This document shows positions 10,590-18,339 of a DNA stretch of 64,000 bases, in pieces. This stretch comes from Riemerella anatipestifer. GTDB lineage: Bacteria > Bacteroidota > Bacteroidia > Flavobacteriales > Weeksellaceae. The stretch covers positions 310,001 to 374,000 of the forward strand of contig NZ_CP142016.1 in NCBI RefSeq assembly GCF_035666175.1. Direction: 5' to 3'. The notes beneath the pieces were generated by a model that saw nothing but the letters and a program-made list of their open reading frames with translations, had not been told where the DNA came from and ran no database searches. Every line of letters begins with the position of its first letter. Within the stretch, counting starts at the first letter, position 1. The position numbers were made by a program, and so were the translations under genes.

Positions 10590-11318
10590 GGCATTGTTAA
10601 TCTGATATATTTTTTATAATTTAGCCTAATGAAATGTACCAAATGTCAATCATCCAATAAGATTAAAGCAGGCTTTGCCAGAGAGCGACAGCGATATAAA
10701 TGTAAAGATTGTGGCTATTTTTTCAGTGTTGAGAAAAAATCAGATGTAAAAACACTAGAACAAAAGCGTCTTGCTTTAGAAATGTATCTAGAAGGGTTAG
10801 GCTTTCGAGCCATTGGGAGGCTATTAAATATTAGCTATGGAACAGTTTATCAATGGGTTAAGAAATGGGGAGAATCTGTAGAGCTTCCAAAAAATGAAGT
10901 TCCTATTGAAATAGTGGAATTAGATGAGATTCACAGCTATGTACAGCATAAAAAAACTACTGTTGGAGCTGGATTGCTGTTAATAGACTTAGAAAAAGGT
11001 TCATCAGTTTTATTTGTGACAAACGGGACGCAAAAACCTTCTTAAAACTTTGGGAGCAATTGAAAAACAGAAATATAAATGTTTTTTGTAGTGATTATTG
11101 GAAAAGTTATTCAGAGCTGATACCCAGTGAAAGACACGTAACCTCCAAAGCAGAAACCTTTACAGTGGAGGGATATAACAGTAGAATAAGGCATTATTTG
11201 GCGAGATTTAAAAGAAAAACAAAGTGTTACTCTAAGTCAAAAACAATGTTGGAAAATTCTTTAAAACTTTTGTTCTTGAAACTAAATAATGAATTGAATA
11301 TAATAATTTAACAATACC
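10590..11318 (+). mobile_element. IS1-family insertion sequence (729 bp)
   Basis: The left end GGCATTGTTAA and right end (reverse complement) GGTATTGTTAA form inverted repeats that continue imperfectly. The element is flanked by an 8-bp target duplication AGTTTTTA at 10582-10589 and 11319-11326, typical for IS1. It encodes one transposase broken by a frameshift. It sits within codons 2-5 of the host gene. Confidence 0.9.
10629..11311 (+). pseudogene. IS1-family transposase, frameshifted
   Basis: The first part (10629-11045) has an InsA-like zinc ribbon (CTKCQSSNK...YKCKDCG) and a helix-turn-helix (GLGFRAIGRLLNISYGTVYQ), then the first catalytic Asp in VELDEIHSYV. Reading then leaves frame: from about 11020 the minus-one frame gives GDAKTFLKLWEQLKNRNIN and continues to 11311 with the second Asp (FCSDYWKSY) and the YNSRIRHYLARFKRKT motif typical of IS1 InsB. 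The break lies in the middle of the catalytic domain, unlike the InsA/InsB junction of classical IS1, so decay is more likely than programmed frameshifting. A run of five A at the break keeps the second option open. Confidence 0.8.
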
Positions 11319-11841
11319 AGTTTTTAAAAGCTCTAATTCTACCGAAGTAAATATCATAACAGGATTAACCTTAATCATTTTAAGTTTACTCATAGTTACC
11401 TTATTTTACAATAATATAGGTGAATACGTTAATGTTTATTTTAAGTTCGGAGTTTTGTTGATAATTTCACTAGTAGCTATTTACTTTTATGCAAATTCAT
11501 TAAAGAAAGTTAAAATTACAGACAAGTACCTTATTTTACAAAAAAATATAGGTTATCAGATGATACCTTTTGGTGATATAAAGTCTGTTAATAAAACTGA
11601 ATTCTCAAATCTTACAGCTACATTCAGTTCAAAAGGTTTTTTTGGCTTTAATGGAGTCTTAATGGATGATACAGTAACTTTTGTTAATGATAGAAAAAAT
11701 ATGGTGAATATTTCTACATCTAAGAAAAAATATTTACTGAGTGTAAATACTCCCAATGAGTTTATAAGAGATATCATAAATAGGAATAATAATGATTATT
11801 GCTCTATTCTATAATTTTGTATAACTTAATAGACTTACATT

Positions 11842-12078
11842 ATGAAGTATATCTCATATCTTTTTATTATATCAGTTGCTTTATTATCCTGCCATACAGC
11901 TAAACGGTCTGAAGTTGTAGATTACTATCCTAGGCCCAGTATACCTAATTTAGGAAACAACTCAAAAAATACAGTATTTCTGTATAAAAAAAGAGAAATT
12001 TCATCTCAACAATTCTTTCGGTTGGCTAATAATAAAAAGAATTTGTCTGTCATTATTATCAAAGACCCAATAGAATAA
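11842..12078 (+). CDS. Small putative lipoprotein
   Basis: A 78-aa protein with a signal peptide and lipobox (MKYISYLFIISVALLSC, Cys17 lipidated), so it is probably anchored in the inner or outer membrane. The mature part of about 60 aa is basic and polar (AKRSEVVDYYPRPSIPN) with no recognised domain. It follows the disrupted gene at 10577-11814 by 27 bases and may have been its operon partner. It ends well before a terminator at 12172. Confidence 0.6.
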   Translation: MKYISYLFIISVALLSCHTAKRSEVVDYYPRPSIPNLGNNSKNTVFLYKKREISSQQFFRLANNKKNLSVIIIKDPIE

Positions 12079-12171
12079 GAAGTATGAACTATAACCCTAC
12101 GGTTATACATAATATAGTATTGGCAAAACCTGGTAGAAAATAAGTGATTTTTAATCTCACATAAAATAAAT

Positions 12172-12206
12172 AAAAAATAGGCTACCCCTAAAGTAGCCTA
12201 TTTTTC
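12172..12206. terminator. Bidirectional terminator
   Basis: Stem AAAATAGGCTAC / GTAGCCTATTTT with a 7-base loop and A/T runs on both sides. It serves the plus-strand lipoprotein gene and the convergent DUF2723 gene. The interval 12079-12171 shows no gene. Confidence 0.85.
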
Positions 12207-12230
12207 TATATTCTATAAGTTCTTATACAA

Positions 12231-15200
12231 TTACTGTGTAGCTTTTATAACAGCATCAGTAATTTGGTTTGTTTTTTCTGAAGTGTAGGTACTATCATAA
12301 GGCTTCATTACCTCAAAAAGATACTGATAGAAAGGTGTTATTTTCTGTACATTTTCAGATTCTTGGTATGCCTTTTCTTTCCCCATAGCTTTTAGCTGAT
12401 TTATAAACGAATTAAATCTACTATCAATAGGTTTTATAGAACTTACTAAGTAATTATACGCCTTCTGCTCCTGTCCTATCTTCTTATAAGCATCAGACAC
12501 AGAAGCTACTACCATAGAGTATAACAATGGTTGAATGCTCATTTCTCTCTTAACATATCTTTGATTTTCTGGTGTTAAAGTTAAGTAGTAATCATACTCT
12601 TTGAAAATAGCTTTTTTAAGCTCTTCTGCTAATTCTAAACCTTTCTTCTCTTGCCCAGACACAATATAACCATAAACAATGGAATTAAGCGAACGAGGGT
12701 CATTATATTTAGATACAGGAATTTCCTTATTTACTAAATCTAAGACCTCTTGAGCTTTTTTGTTTTCTCCCTTCGCCATTAGAGCCTCTGCAGCTCTACT
12801 TGCAGAACTCCTATAACTGATGATATTAGAAGTACAAGTTTCATCAAAGTGAACATTGACATCTTTAAAATTACCCCATCTAAAGTTTTTAACAATTCTA
12901 TAAAGGTCATCAGCATCTACTCTACCTAGCTCTCCATCTTCCTTTTCAGGAGTTTTTATAGGTACAAGACGATAACTGAAGCCGTCATATTGTAAATAAT
13001 CTTTCAAAAAGAAAATATTACTAGCATCATAAATACCTCCAACAGAGAAATTGATGGATCTTTTCCAATCAAAATTAGCTAAGATGTCTAGCATCATTAA
13101 ATCATTTTTGAATAGTGTAGATTTTTTATAGTCTATCACAATATAATCCTCTGCTAAAGCTACATCTTGAGGTTTAATAATACCTGCCTTAACCGCATTT
13201 TGCTTATTAACAGGAAATATGAATTTAGACACTGGTAAAACATTGTACTGTTCGTACTTTTCTTCACCATAAATCATTTTTAGTACCATATCTTTCTCAG
13301 GAGACTTATTCTTTAAGAATGCTACAGCCTCTTTTAAAGTCATACTATCTTGTGTCATATACTTTTCAAAGCCTTTTAACACATTATCAGGAGCACCGCT
13401 TTCTTTCAAATTGGCAAATATATTTTTCCAATCTTCAGTACTTAGAGTATAGATTTGCTCATTTATACCTTCTCTATATTCCTCATGTCTAAGTGCCGAT
13501 GCTACAGGCATTGCATTGTAAGTACGTCTTTTCACTTGGTCTATATTCCAAGGCGTGGCTAAAAGAGTAAAGTTCACCACTTTTACATCATCTCTAAACT
13601 GTTCTGTCTCTTGTATTGCCCAAAGTGGATAAGTATCATTATCACCATATACGAAGAGAATACCATCTTTAGGAAGTGATTTTAGTGTAGAATAAGCATA
13701 ATCATAAGCGGCATATCTTCCACTTCTGTCATGTGGATTGTAATTTTGGAAGCCCATCATTAACGGAACTCCTAAAAGTAAAACTCCAACACCTAAAATT
13801 GCACTAGATTTTTTAACTTTCTGATTCAATAATTGTAAGATAAACGCTGCTCCTAAGCCTATCCAAATTGTAAAGGCATAGAAAGCTCCTACCATAGCAT
13901 AATCTCTTTCTCTCGGTTCAAAAGGTTTTACACTTGTGTAGAAAATAATCCCAACACTTGTAAGAATGAACAGAGATAATAAGGCATAGAACCTTCCAAA
14001 ATCTTTAGTATACTGGAAGAACGCTCCCAATAAACCTAAAATAAGTGGCAGGAAAAAGAAATAAACTGTACTTTCATTTTTATACTTTTCAGGCATATCC
14101 GATTGACTACCGTACAGATAATTATCTATCACAGGAATCCCTGATATCCAATTTCCGTTAGTGTTTTCCATATGACCTTCCAAATCATTTTGACGACCAA
14201 CAAAGTTCCACATCAAGTATCTCACAAAATAATGTCCATTTTGGAAAGTAATGAAGTAGTCTAAACTCTGTCCAAATGTAGGCTTTTTAAGATTGATTAA
14301 GTGGTACTGTTTTGCTTGTAGATAATCATCAACAGTAATAGTACCATTATCATATTTTTTTCTTAGTTCATCAAAATATTTTTGAGCTTCAGGGTTATTC
14401 GCTATATCTTCATCAGCATAGTTAAACTCAAAATCTGGAGCACCATACATAGAAATGTAATTAGACATCACATTCTTATCTTGCACAAACATTCTAGGCA
14501 TAAAGCCTATATGTGCCTTGTTATAAACATAATTAGTCTTATCTCCTACTTTAATATAGCGTCCTGTGGTTTCGTCTTTTTCGTAAGTTTCGCCTGTTTT
14601 TATCGTTTTTAAACTTCCATCTTCATTCTTTTCCATTCCGTTCCAGTCTAAGTGGGCAGTATAATTTTGTCCATACAAAGTAGGCCAATCTCCATATTGC
14701 TCACGATTGTAATAATCAAGCATACCAATGGCGTTATCAGGATTATTAAGGTTCATTGGTGGATTAGCATTGGCACGAATAGGTATCATCAACCAACAAG
14801 AAAAACCAATAATCATATAAACCATAGATAGCACCGCCATTTGTACCAATCTATTCCCTTTGGAACTAGCATAGTTAATAGCAAAATATCCTAAGGCAAT
14901 TAGCACCAAAAATGCGAAGATAGTCCCTGAGTGGAAAGGCAATCCTAAACCATTAACGAAGAATATCTCCGACTTACCAAACATCGTCATCACAAAAGGG
15001 AAAATCCCTTTAAATACAAGAGCGAGAACAAATAATGTAACCACATTAGCTATCGCAAAAGATTTCCAAGAGAAATCATAATTTCTAGAGTAATAAACCA
15101 AACAGATAAATGGCACTACCAACATTACCATCATATGAACTCCCACAGAAAGCCCTATTAGGAAGAAGATAAGGATAATCCATCTCTCATTATCAGAGGA

Positions 15201-15719
15201 TTGGTATTCGTTCTCCCATTTGGTTATAAGCCAAGCGATTAACGCTATAAATAATGATGCCATAGAGTAAACCTCGCCTTCCACAGCAGAAAACCAAAAA
15301 GTATCCGAAAAAGTGAAACACAAAGCTCCTATCAACCCTGAAAATAGAATAACCCATTTCTCGTTTTCGGTAACTTCCTCAAAATCTTTACGCAACAGTC
15401 GTCTAACCAAATGAGTGATTGTCCAAAATAAAAATAAAATGGTAAAGGCACTAAACAAGGCAGACATTGCATTGATAACCAAAGAGTAATAAGCTCCATT
15501 ACCAAAGGCAAACATCGCAAACACCGCACCCACTAGCTGGAACAATGCCGCTCCTGGAGCGTGCGTAACTTCTAATTTCACGGCAGAGGAAATATACTCG
15601 CCACAATCCCAAAAGCTAAAATTAGGTTCTATGGTAGATAGATAGGTTATTAAGGCTATCCCAAAAACTATCCACCCTAAAATGGTGTTCCATTTTTTAA
15701 AACTCCAGTGCTTCATCAT
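12231..15719 (-). CDS. DUF2723 / TMEM260-like (protein O-mannosyltransferase-type) membrane protein
   Basis: An 1162-aa multi-pass membrane protein. The first ~300 residues contain many hydrophobic helices with the conserved early loop EPNFSFWDCGEYISSAVKLE, whose acidic residues and HAPGAALFQLVG tail resemble the GT-C glycosyltransferase fold; a second membrane block lies around residues 545-660. The C-terminal third is soluble and helical, with TPR-like stretches (RAAEALMAKGENKKAQEVLD). The family is now named after TMEM260, a protein O-mannosyltransferase; in Bacteroidota it may glycosylate exported proteins, but the substrate is unknown. It stands alone between two terminators. Confidence 0.85.
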   Translation of the reverse strand: MMKHWSFKKWNTILGWIVFGIALITYLSTIEPNFSFWDCGEYISSAVKLEVTHAPGAALFQLVGAVFAMFAFGNGAYYSLVINAMSALFSAFTILFLFWTITHLVRRLLRKDFEEVTENEKWVILFSGLIGALCFTFSDTFWFSAVEGEVYSMASLFIALIAWLITKWENEYQSSDNERWIILIFFLIGLSVGVHMMVMLVVPFICLVYYSRNYDFSWKSFAIANVVTLFVLALVFKGIFPFVMTMFGKSEIFFVNGLGLPFHSGTIFAFLVLIALGYFAINYASSKGNRLVQMAVLSMVYMIIGFSCWLMIPIRANANPPMNLNNPDNAIGMLDYYNREQYGDWPTLYGQNYTAHLDWNGMEKNEDGSLKTIKTGETYEKDETTGRYIKVGDKTNYVYNKAHIGFMPRMFVQDKNVMSNYISMYGAPDFEFNYADEDIANNPEAQKYFDELRKKYDNGTITVDDYLQAKQYHLINLKKPTFGQSLDYFITFQNGHYFVRYLMWNFVGRQNDLEGHMENTNGNWISGIPVIDNYLYGSQSDMPEKYKNESTVYFFFLPLILGLLGAFFQYTKDFGRFYALLSLFILTSVGIIFYTSVKPFEPRERDYAMVGAFYAFTIWIGLGAAFILQLLNQKVKKSSAILGVGVLLLGVPLMMGFQNYNPHDRSGRYAAYDYAYSTLKSLPKDGILFVYGDNDTYPLWAIQETEQFRDDVKVVNFTLLATPWNIDQVKRRTYNAMPVASALRHEEYREGINEQIYTLSTEDWKNIFANLKESGAPDNVLKGFEKYMTQDSMTLKEAVAFLKNKSPEKDMVLKMIYGEEKYEQYNVLPVSKFIFPVNKQNAVKAGIIKPQDVALAEDYIVIDYKKSTLFKNDLMMLDILANFDWKRSINFSVGGIYDASNIFFLKDYLQYDGFSYRLVPIKTPEKEDGELGRVDADDLYRIVKNFRWGNFKDVNVHFDETCTSNIISYRSSASRAAEALMAKGENKKAQEVLDLVNKEIPVSKYNDPRSLNSIVYGYIVSGQEKKGLELAEELKKAIFKEYDYYLTLTPENQRYVKREMSIQPLLYSMVVASVSDAYKKIGQEQKAYNYLVSSIKPIDSRFNSFINQLKAMGKEKAYQESENVQKITPFYQYLFEVMKPYDSTYTSEKTNQITDAVIKATQ

Positions 15720-15770
15720 ATTTTTTAAACTTTGGTGCGAAAATAATGTTTTTCATCTATTTATAAAAGA

Positions 15771-15807
15771 AAAAGACAAGGAGAGTTTGCTTTTATCCTT
15801 GTCTTTA
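15771..15807 (-). terminator. Terminator after the kdsD-tatC operon
   Basis: Stem AAAGACAAGGA / TCCTTGTCTTT; on the minus strand it is followed by a T-rich tail. Confidence 0.75.
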
Positions 15808-15827
15808 TATCATCTAGTATTGCTTTC

Positions 15828-16385
15828 TTAATCTTGTAAAGCCTGTATACATTCTTCTCTTATCTTCCAAATCTCATCTAAACTATAGTCTAAACCTTCA
15901 GCTTTAATCCACTCCTTCAGAAAATTTTTATGAATGTTAATCTTATAGTCATTTATTTGATTGTACTCAATTTCTATCTCAAAAACCAACCTATTTTTCA
16001 CTTCAGAATAGTCAGAATTTTCAAGTGTAAAATCTAAACAATTATCATTTATTTTCAAATAATTATGAGCTTCTGGAATGTAATTAAGTTTATTTTTTTC
16101 TAAAACTTCTTTAATTCTAAGAGCATAGTTGGCATCCATTTTAAAAATTCCTAGCATAAGTTTTATTTCCTCCCTACCATTTTCTATAGCAAGTTTTCTT
16201 AATACAGCGTGTTTTGTACTACATGTTCCTCCATTATCGTAGAAAATACAACTTATATCTGTTTTGTTCTTGTTCCTTTTATAATCTAAACTAGAAACAA
16301 ACAAACAAGCTCCATAGAAATCTTCAACTCCTATTTTTAAAAACTCATCAGATATAAGATATCCCTTATTTATCTTGAAATTCAT
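15828..16385 (-). CDS. Transglutaminase-like (papain-fold) protein, uncharacterised
   Basis: A 185-aa cytosolic protein without a signal peptide. I see a possible cysteine triad in transglutaminase order: Cys55 in NGGTCSTKHAVLRKLAIENG (compare the family's GxC...LLRALGI), His107 in YIPEAHNYLKI and Asp118 in DNCLDFT. The spacing fits a compact transglutaminase core. No known substrate can be named; members of the superfamily include peptidases and amidases. It starts 3 bases after the tatC stop on the same strand, so it is the last gene of a kdsD-tatC operon, although the three have no obvious shared function. Confidence 0.6.
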   Translation of the reverse strand: MNFKINKGYLISDEFLKIGVEDFYGACLFVSSLDYKRNKNKTDISCIFYDNGGTCSTKHAVLRKLAIENGREEIKLMLGIFKMDANYALRIKEVLEKNKLNYIPEAHNYLKINDNCLDFTLENSDYSEVKNRLVFEIEIEYNQINDYKINIHKNFLKEWIKAEGLDYSLDEIWKIREECIQALQD

Positions 16386-16388
16386 TAC

Positions 16389-17216
16389 TTACTTTGGTAA
16401 CGGTAAATTAAGTGCTTCTTCCTTTTTAATTCTTCGGTAAACCAATGCTGACATCAAGATGCATATTTCATAAAGAACTACTAGTGGAAATGCCGCTGCC
16501 AACATACTGATAATATCTGCGGGTGTAATAAAAGCCGCCACCACCATAATTACCACAATAGCGTGTCTCCTATAAGTCCTTAAAAACATAGGAGTAAGTA
16601 TGCCTATGGAAGTGAGTATATAAACAATCATCGGGAATAAAAATATCACAGCCATACCCAAAACAACTTGGAGTAAAATAGTAACATAGCTTGATAAATC
16701 TATATCTACCCTTACAAAATCCGAAATACTAAAAAAATAACCAAAATTGATAACAAAAGGCATTACCAAAAAGTATCCTGATAATGCTCCCATCACAAAT
16801 AGCACCCAAGTCCCGTTGATGATGAAAATAGAGTTTTTTCTTTCGGATTCTTTAAGTGCTGGACTGATAAATTTCCAAAGCTCCCAAATAACATAGGGAA
16901 ATGCGATGATAAGCCCTCCAACTACAGAAACCGCCATCATCATATTAAACTGCTCAAACAGTCGCCTTACTTGTATCGGAAACGAATGTGGCATCACAAT
17001 AACATCTTCGCCCACAAACATTCTAGAGAAATAATTAACCACTCTAAAGGTGAGAAAATCTGGACGAGTAGGACCGAAGATAATATGATCCATAATCCAA
17101 TTGATATTAAAGCCAATTAAAAATCCACCTACCACAATAGCTATTATAGAACGCACCAAATGCCCTCTAAGCTCTCCTATATGCCCTAAAAAGGACATTT
17201 CTTTTTCTTCACTCAC
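16389..17216 (-). CDS. tatC: Sec-independent (twin-arginine) translocase subunit TatC
   Basis: Six-helix inner-membrane receptor that binds twin-arginine signal peptides of folded export substrates. At 275 aa it is typical. Landmarks are the cytosolic N-terminus with SFLGHIGELRGHLVRSI (family: HL.ELR.R), the periplasmic loop with FPYVIWELWKFISPALKESER, and late helices (TPMFLRTYRRHAIVVIMVVA and FITPADIISML). The first periplasmic loop is longer than in E. coli, as usual for Bacteroidota. It lies between kdsD (20 bases upstream) and the transglutaminase-like gene. No tatA is present in the window. Confidence 0.95.
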   Translation of the reverse strand: MSEEKEMSFLGHIGELRGHLVRSIIAIVVGGFLIGFNINWIMDHIIFGPTRPDFLTFRVVNYFSRMFVGEDVIVMPHSFPIQVRRLFEQFNMMMAVSVVGGLIIAFPYVIWELWKFISPALKESERKNSIFIINGTWVLFVMGALSGYFLVMPFVINFGYFFSISDFVRVDIDLSSYVTILLQVVLGMAVIFLFPMIVYILTSIGILTPMFLRTYRRHAIVVIMVVAAFITPADIISMLAAAFPLVVLYEICILMSALVYRRIKKEEALNLPLPK

Positions 17217-17236
17217 TAGTTTTATTTTTTACAAAG

Positions 17237-18196
17237 TTACAAGATTCCTTCGTCTAACAAAGTATGCAAATCTATAATCCCAAAATAGTTACCTTTATCC
17301 GTTACAATCAGTTGCCCTATGTTATACTGTTTAAGTATTTTCATAGCTTCTTTTGCTAACGCTTCTTTATCTATTGTTTTGGGAGTTAAACTCATTATAT
17401 CTTTAGCCTTAATTCCTTTAATGTCATCATTTCCCATCAGCATTCTCCTTAAATCTCCATCAGTAATAATACCTTTTATAGTTTCTCCTTCCGTAACTAC
17501 TGTAACTCCGTGGGTAGACGCACTGATGGAAATTATCACTTCTTTAATGGACGACCCCTCTGAAACTTGAGGCTTTTGTGAAGATAAAAACTGTCCTACC
17601 TTAGCCGTAAGATTCTTACCTAAACTTCCACCAGGGTGAAACTTCGCAAAATCGGTATCTTTAAAATGATTGATTTCCATAAGACATACGGCTAAAGCAT
17701 CTCCTAGAGCCATTTGCACCGTGGTAGAGCTTGTTGGAGCTAATTTATTAGGACACGCCTCTTTCTCTACAAAAGTGTTAAGCACAATATCTGAATGTTC
17801 TGCTAGTTTGGATTTTAAATTTCCTGTCATACCTATAAGCCCCGCCGAATATTGCTTAAGGTAAGGAGCTAGATTAACTATCTCTGGCGAATTACCAGAA
17901 TTAGAGATACATAAAACAACATCATTTTTTTGAACCACTCCTAAATCTCCATGGATAGCCTCTGCTGCGTGTAGAAATTGTGCAGGTGTCCCTGTAGAAT
18001 TAAGCGTTGCCACAATCTTATTCCCTACATGAGCAGATTTGCCTATCCCTACTACAATAAGTTTTCCGCTTGATTTATTGATAAGTTCCACTGCATCTAA
18101 AAAACTATTATCTAGGCTATCTCTTAGCCTTTCCAATTCCGCTATTTCTGTATCAATAGCCTTTTTTGCAATGTCTATAAGAGTGGAAGATTTCAT
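17237..18196 (-). CDS. kdsD: D-arabinose-5-phosphate isomerase (KpsF/GutQ family)
   Basis: Converts ribulose 5-phosphate to arabinose 5-phosphate, the first step to Kdo for lipopolysaccharide. It has 319 aa: an N-terminal SIS domain (residues ~30-170; GKLIVVGIGKSAHVGNKIVA, then CISNSGNSPEIVNLAPYLK) and two C-terminal CBS domains (~205-319; VTVVTEGETIKGIITDGDLR and IGQLIVTDKGNYFGIIDLHT). Length and architecture are standard. It is divergent from recQ across a 143-base gap. Confidence 0.93.
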   Translation of the reverse strand: MKSSTLIDIAKKAIDTEIAELERLRDSLDNSFLDAVELINKSSGKLIVVGIGKSAHVGNKIVATLNSTGTPAQFLHAAEAIHGDLGVVQKNDVVLCISNSGNSPEIVNLAPYLKQYSAGLIGMTGNLKSKLAEHSDIVLNTFVEKEACPNKLAPTSSTTVQMALGDALAVCLMEINHFKDTDFAKFHPGGSLGKNLTAKVGQFLSSQKPQVSEGSSIKEVIISISASTHGVTVVTEGETIKGIITDGDLRRMLMGNDDIKGIKAKDIMSLTPKTIDKEALAKEAMKILKQYNIGQLIVTDKGNYFGIIDLHTLLDEGIL

Positions 18197-18299
18197 TATT
18201 TATTATTTTTTGTTTATTTTCGTCCCTCAGAACTAGCTCAGTAGAGAATAAATTTTTATGTTAATCAATTTTTTTAATTCAAAAGCCAAAAGTTTTTCT

Positions 18300-18307
18300 T
18301 ATCTTTG
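18300..18307 (+). promoter_or_regulatory. recQ promoter -7 box
   Basis: TATCTTTG matches TAnnTTTG and lies 32 bases before the recQ ATG. No convincing -33 box is seen. Confidence 0.5.
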
Positions 18308-18339
18308 GTAAGTTGCAAATTTAGTAAACTAAACTAAAA

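Larger units (their letters stand above)
10577..11814 (+). pseudogene. Membrane/PH-like-domain gene split by an IS1 element
   Basis: Removing the IS1-family element and one target copy joins ATG AAA GTT TTT at 10577 in frame to the sequence after 11318. This gives an ORF of about 166 codons ending at 11814 (MKVFKSSNSTEVNIITGLTL...). The restored protein has two transmembrane helices near the N-terminus (ITGLTLIILSLLIVTLFY and FGVLLIISLVAIYFYA) and then a beta-rich domain (VKITDKYLILQKNIGYQMIP) like bacterial PH domains. In the present state only codons 1-5 remain before the IS, and there is no ATG in frame upstream of the membrane segment; a TTG at 11455 could only make a truncated product. 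I regard it as inactivated. Confidence 0.8.
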
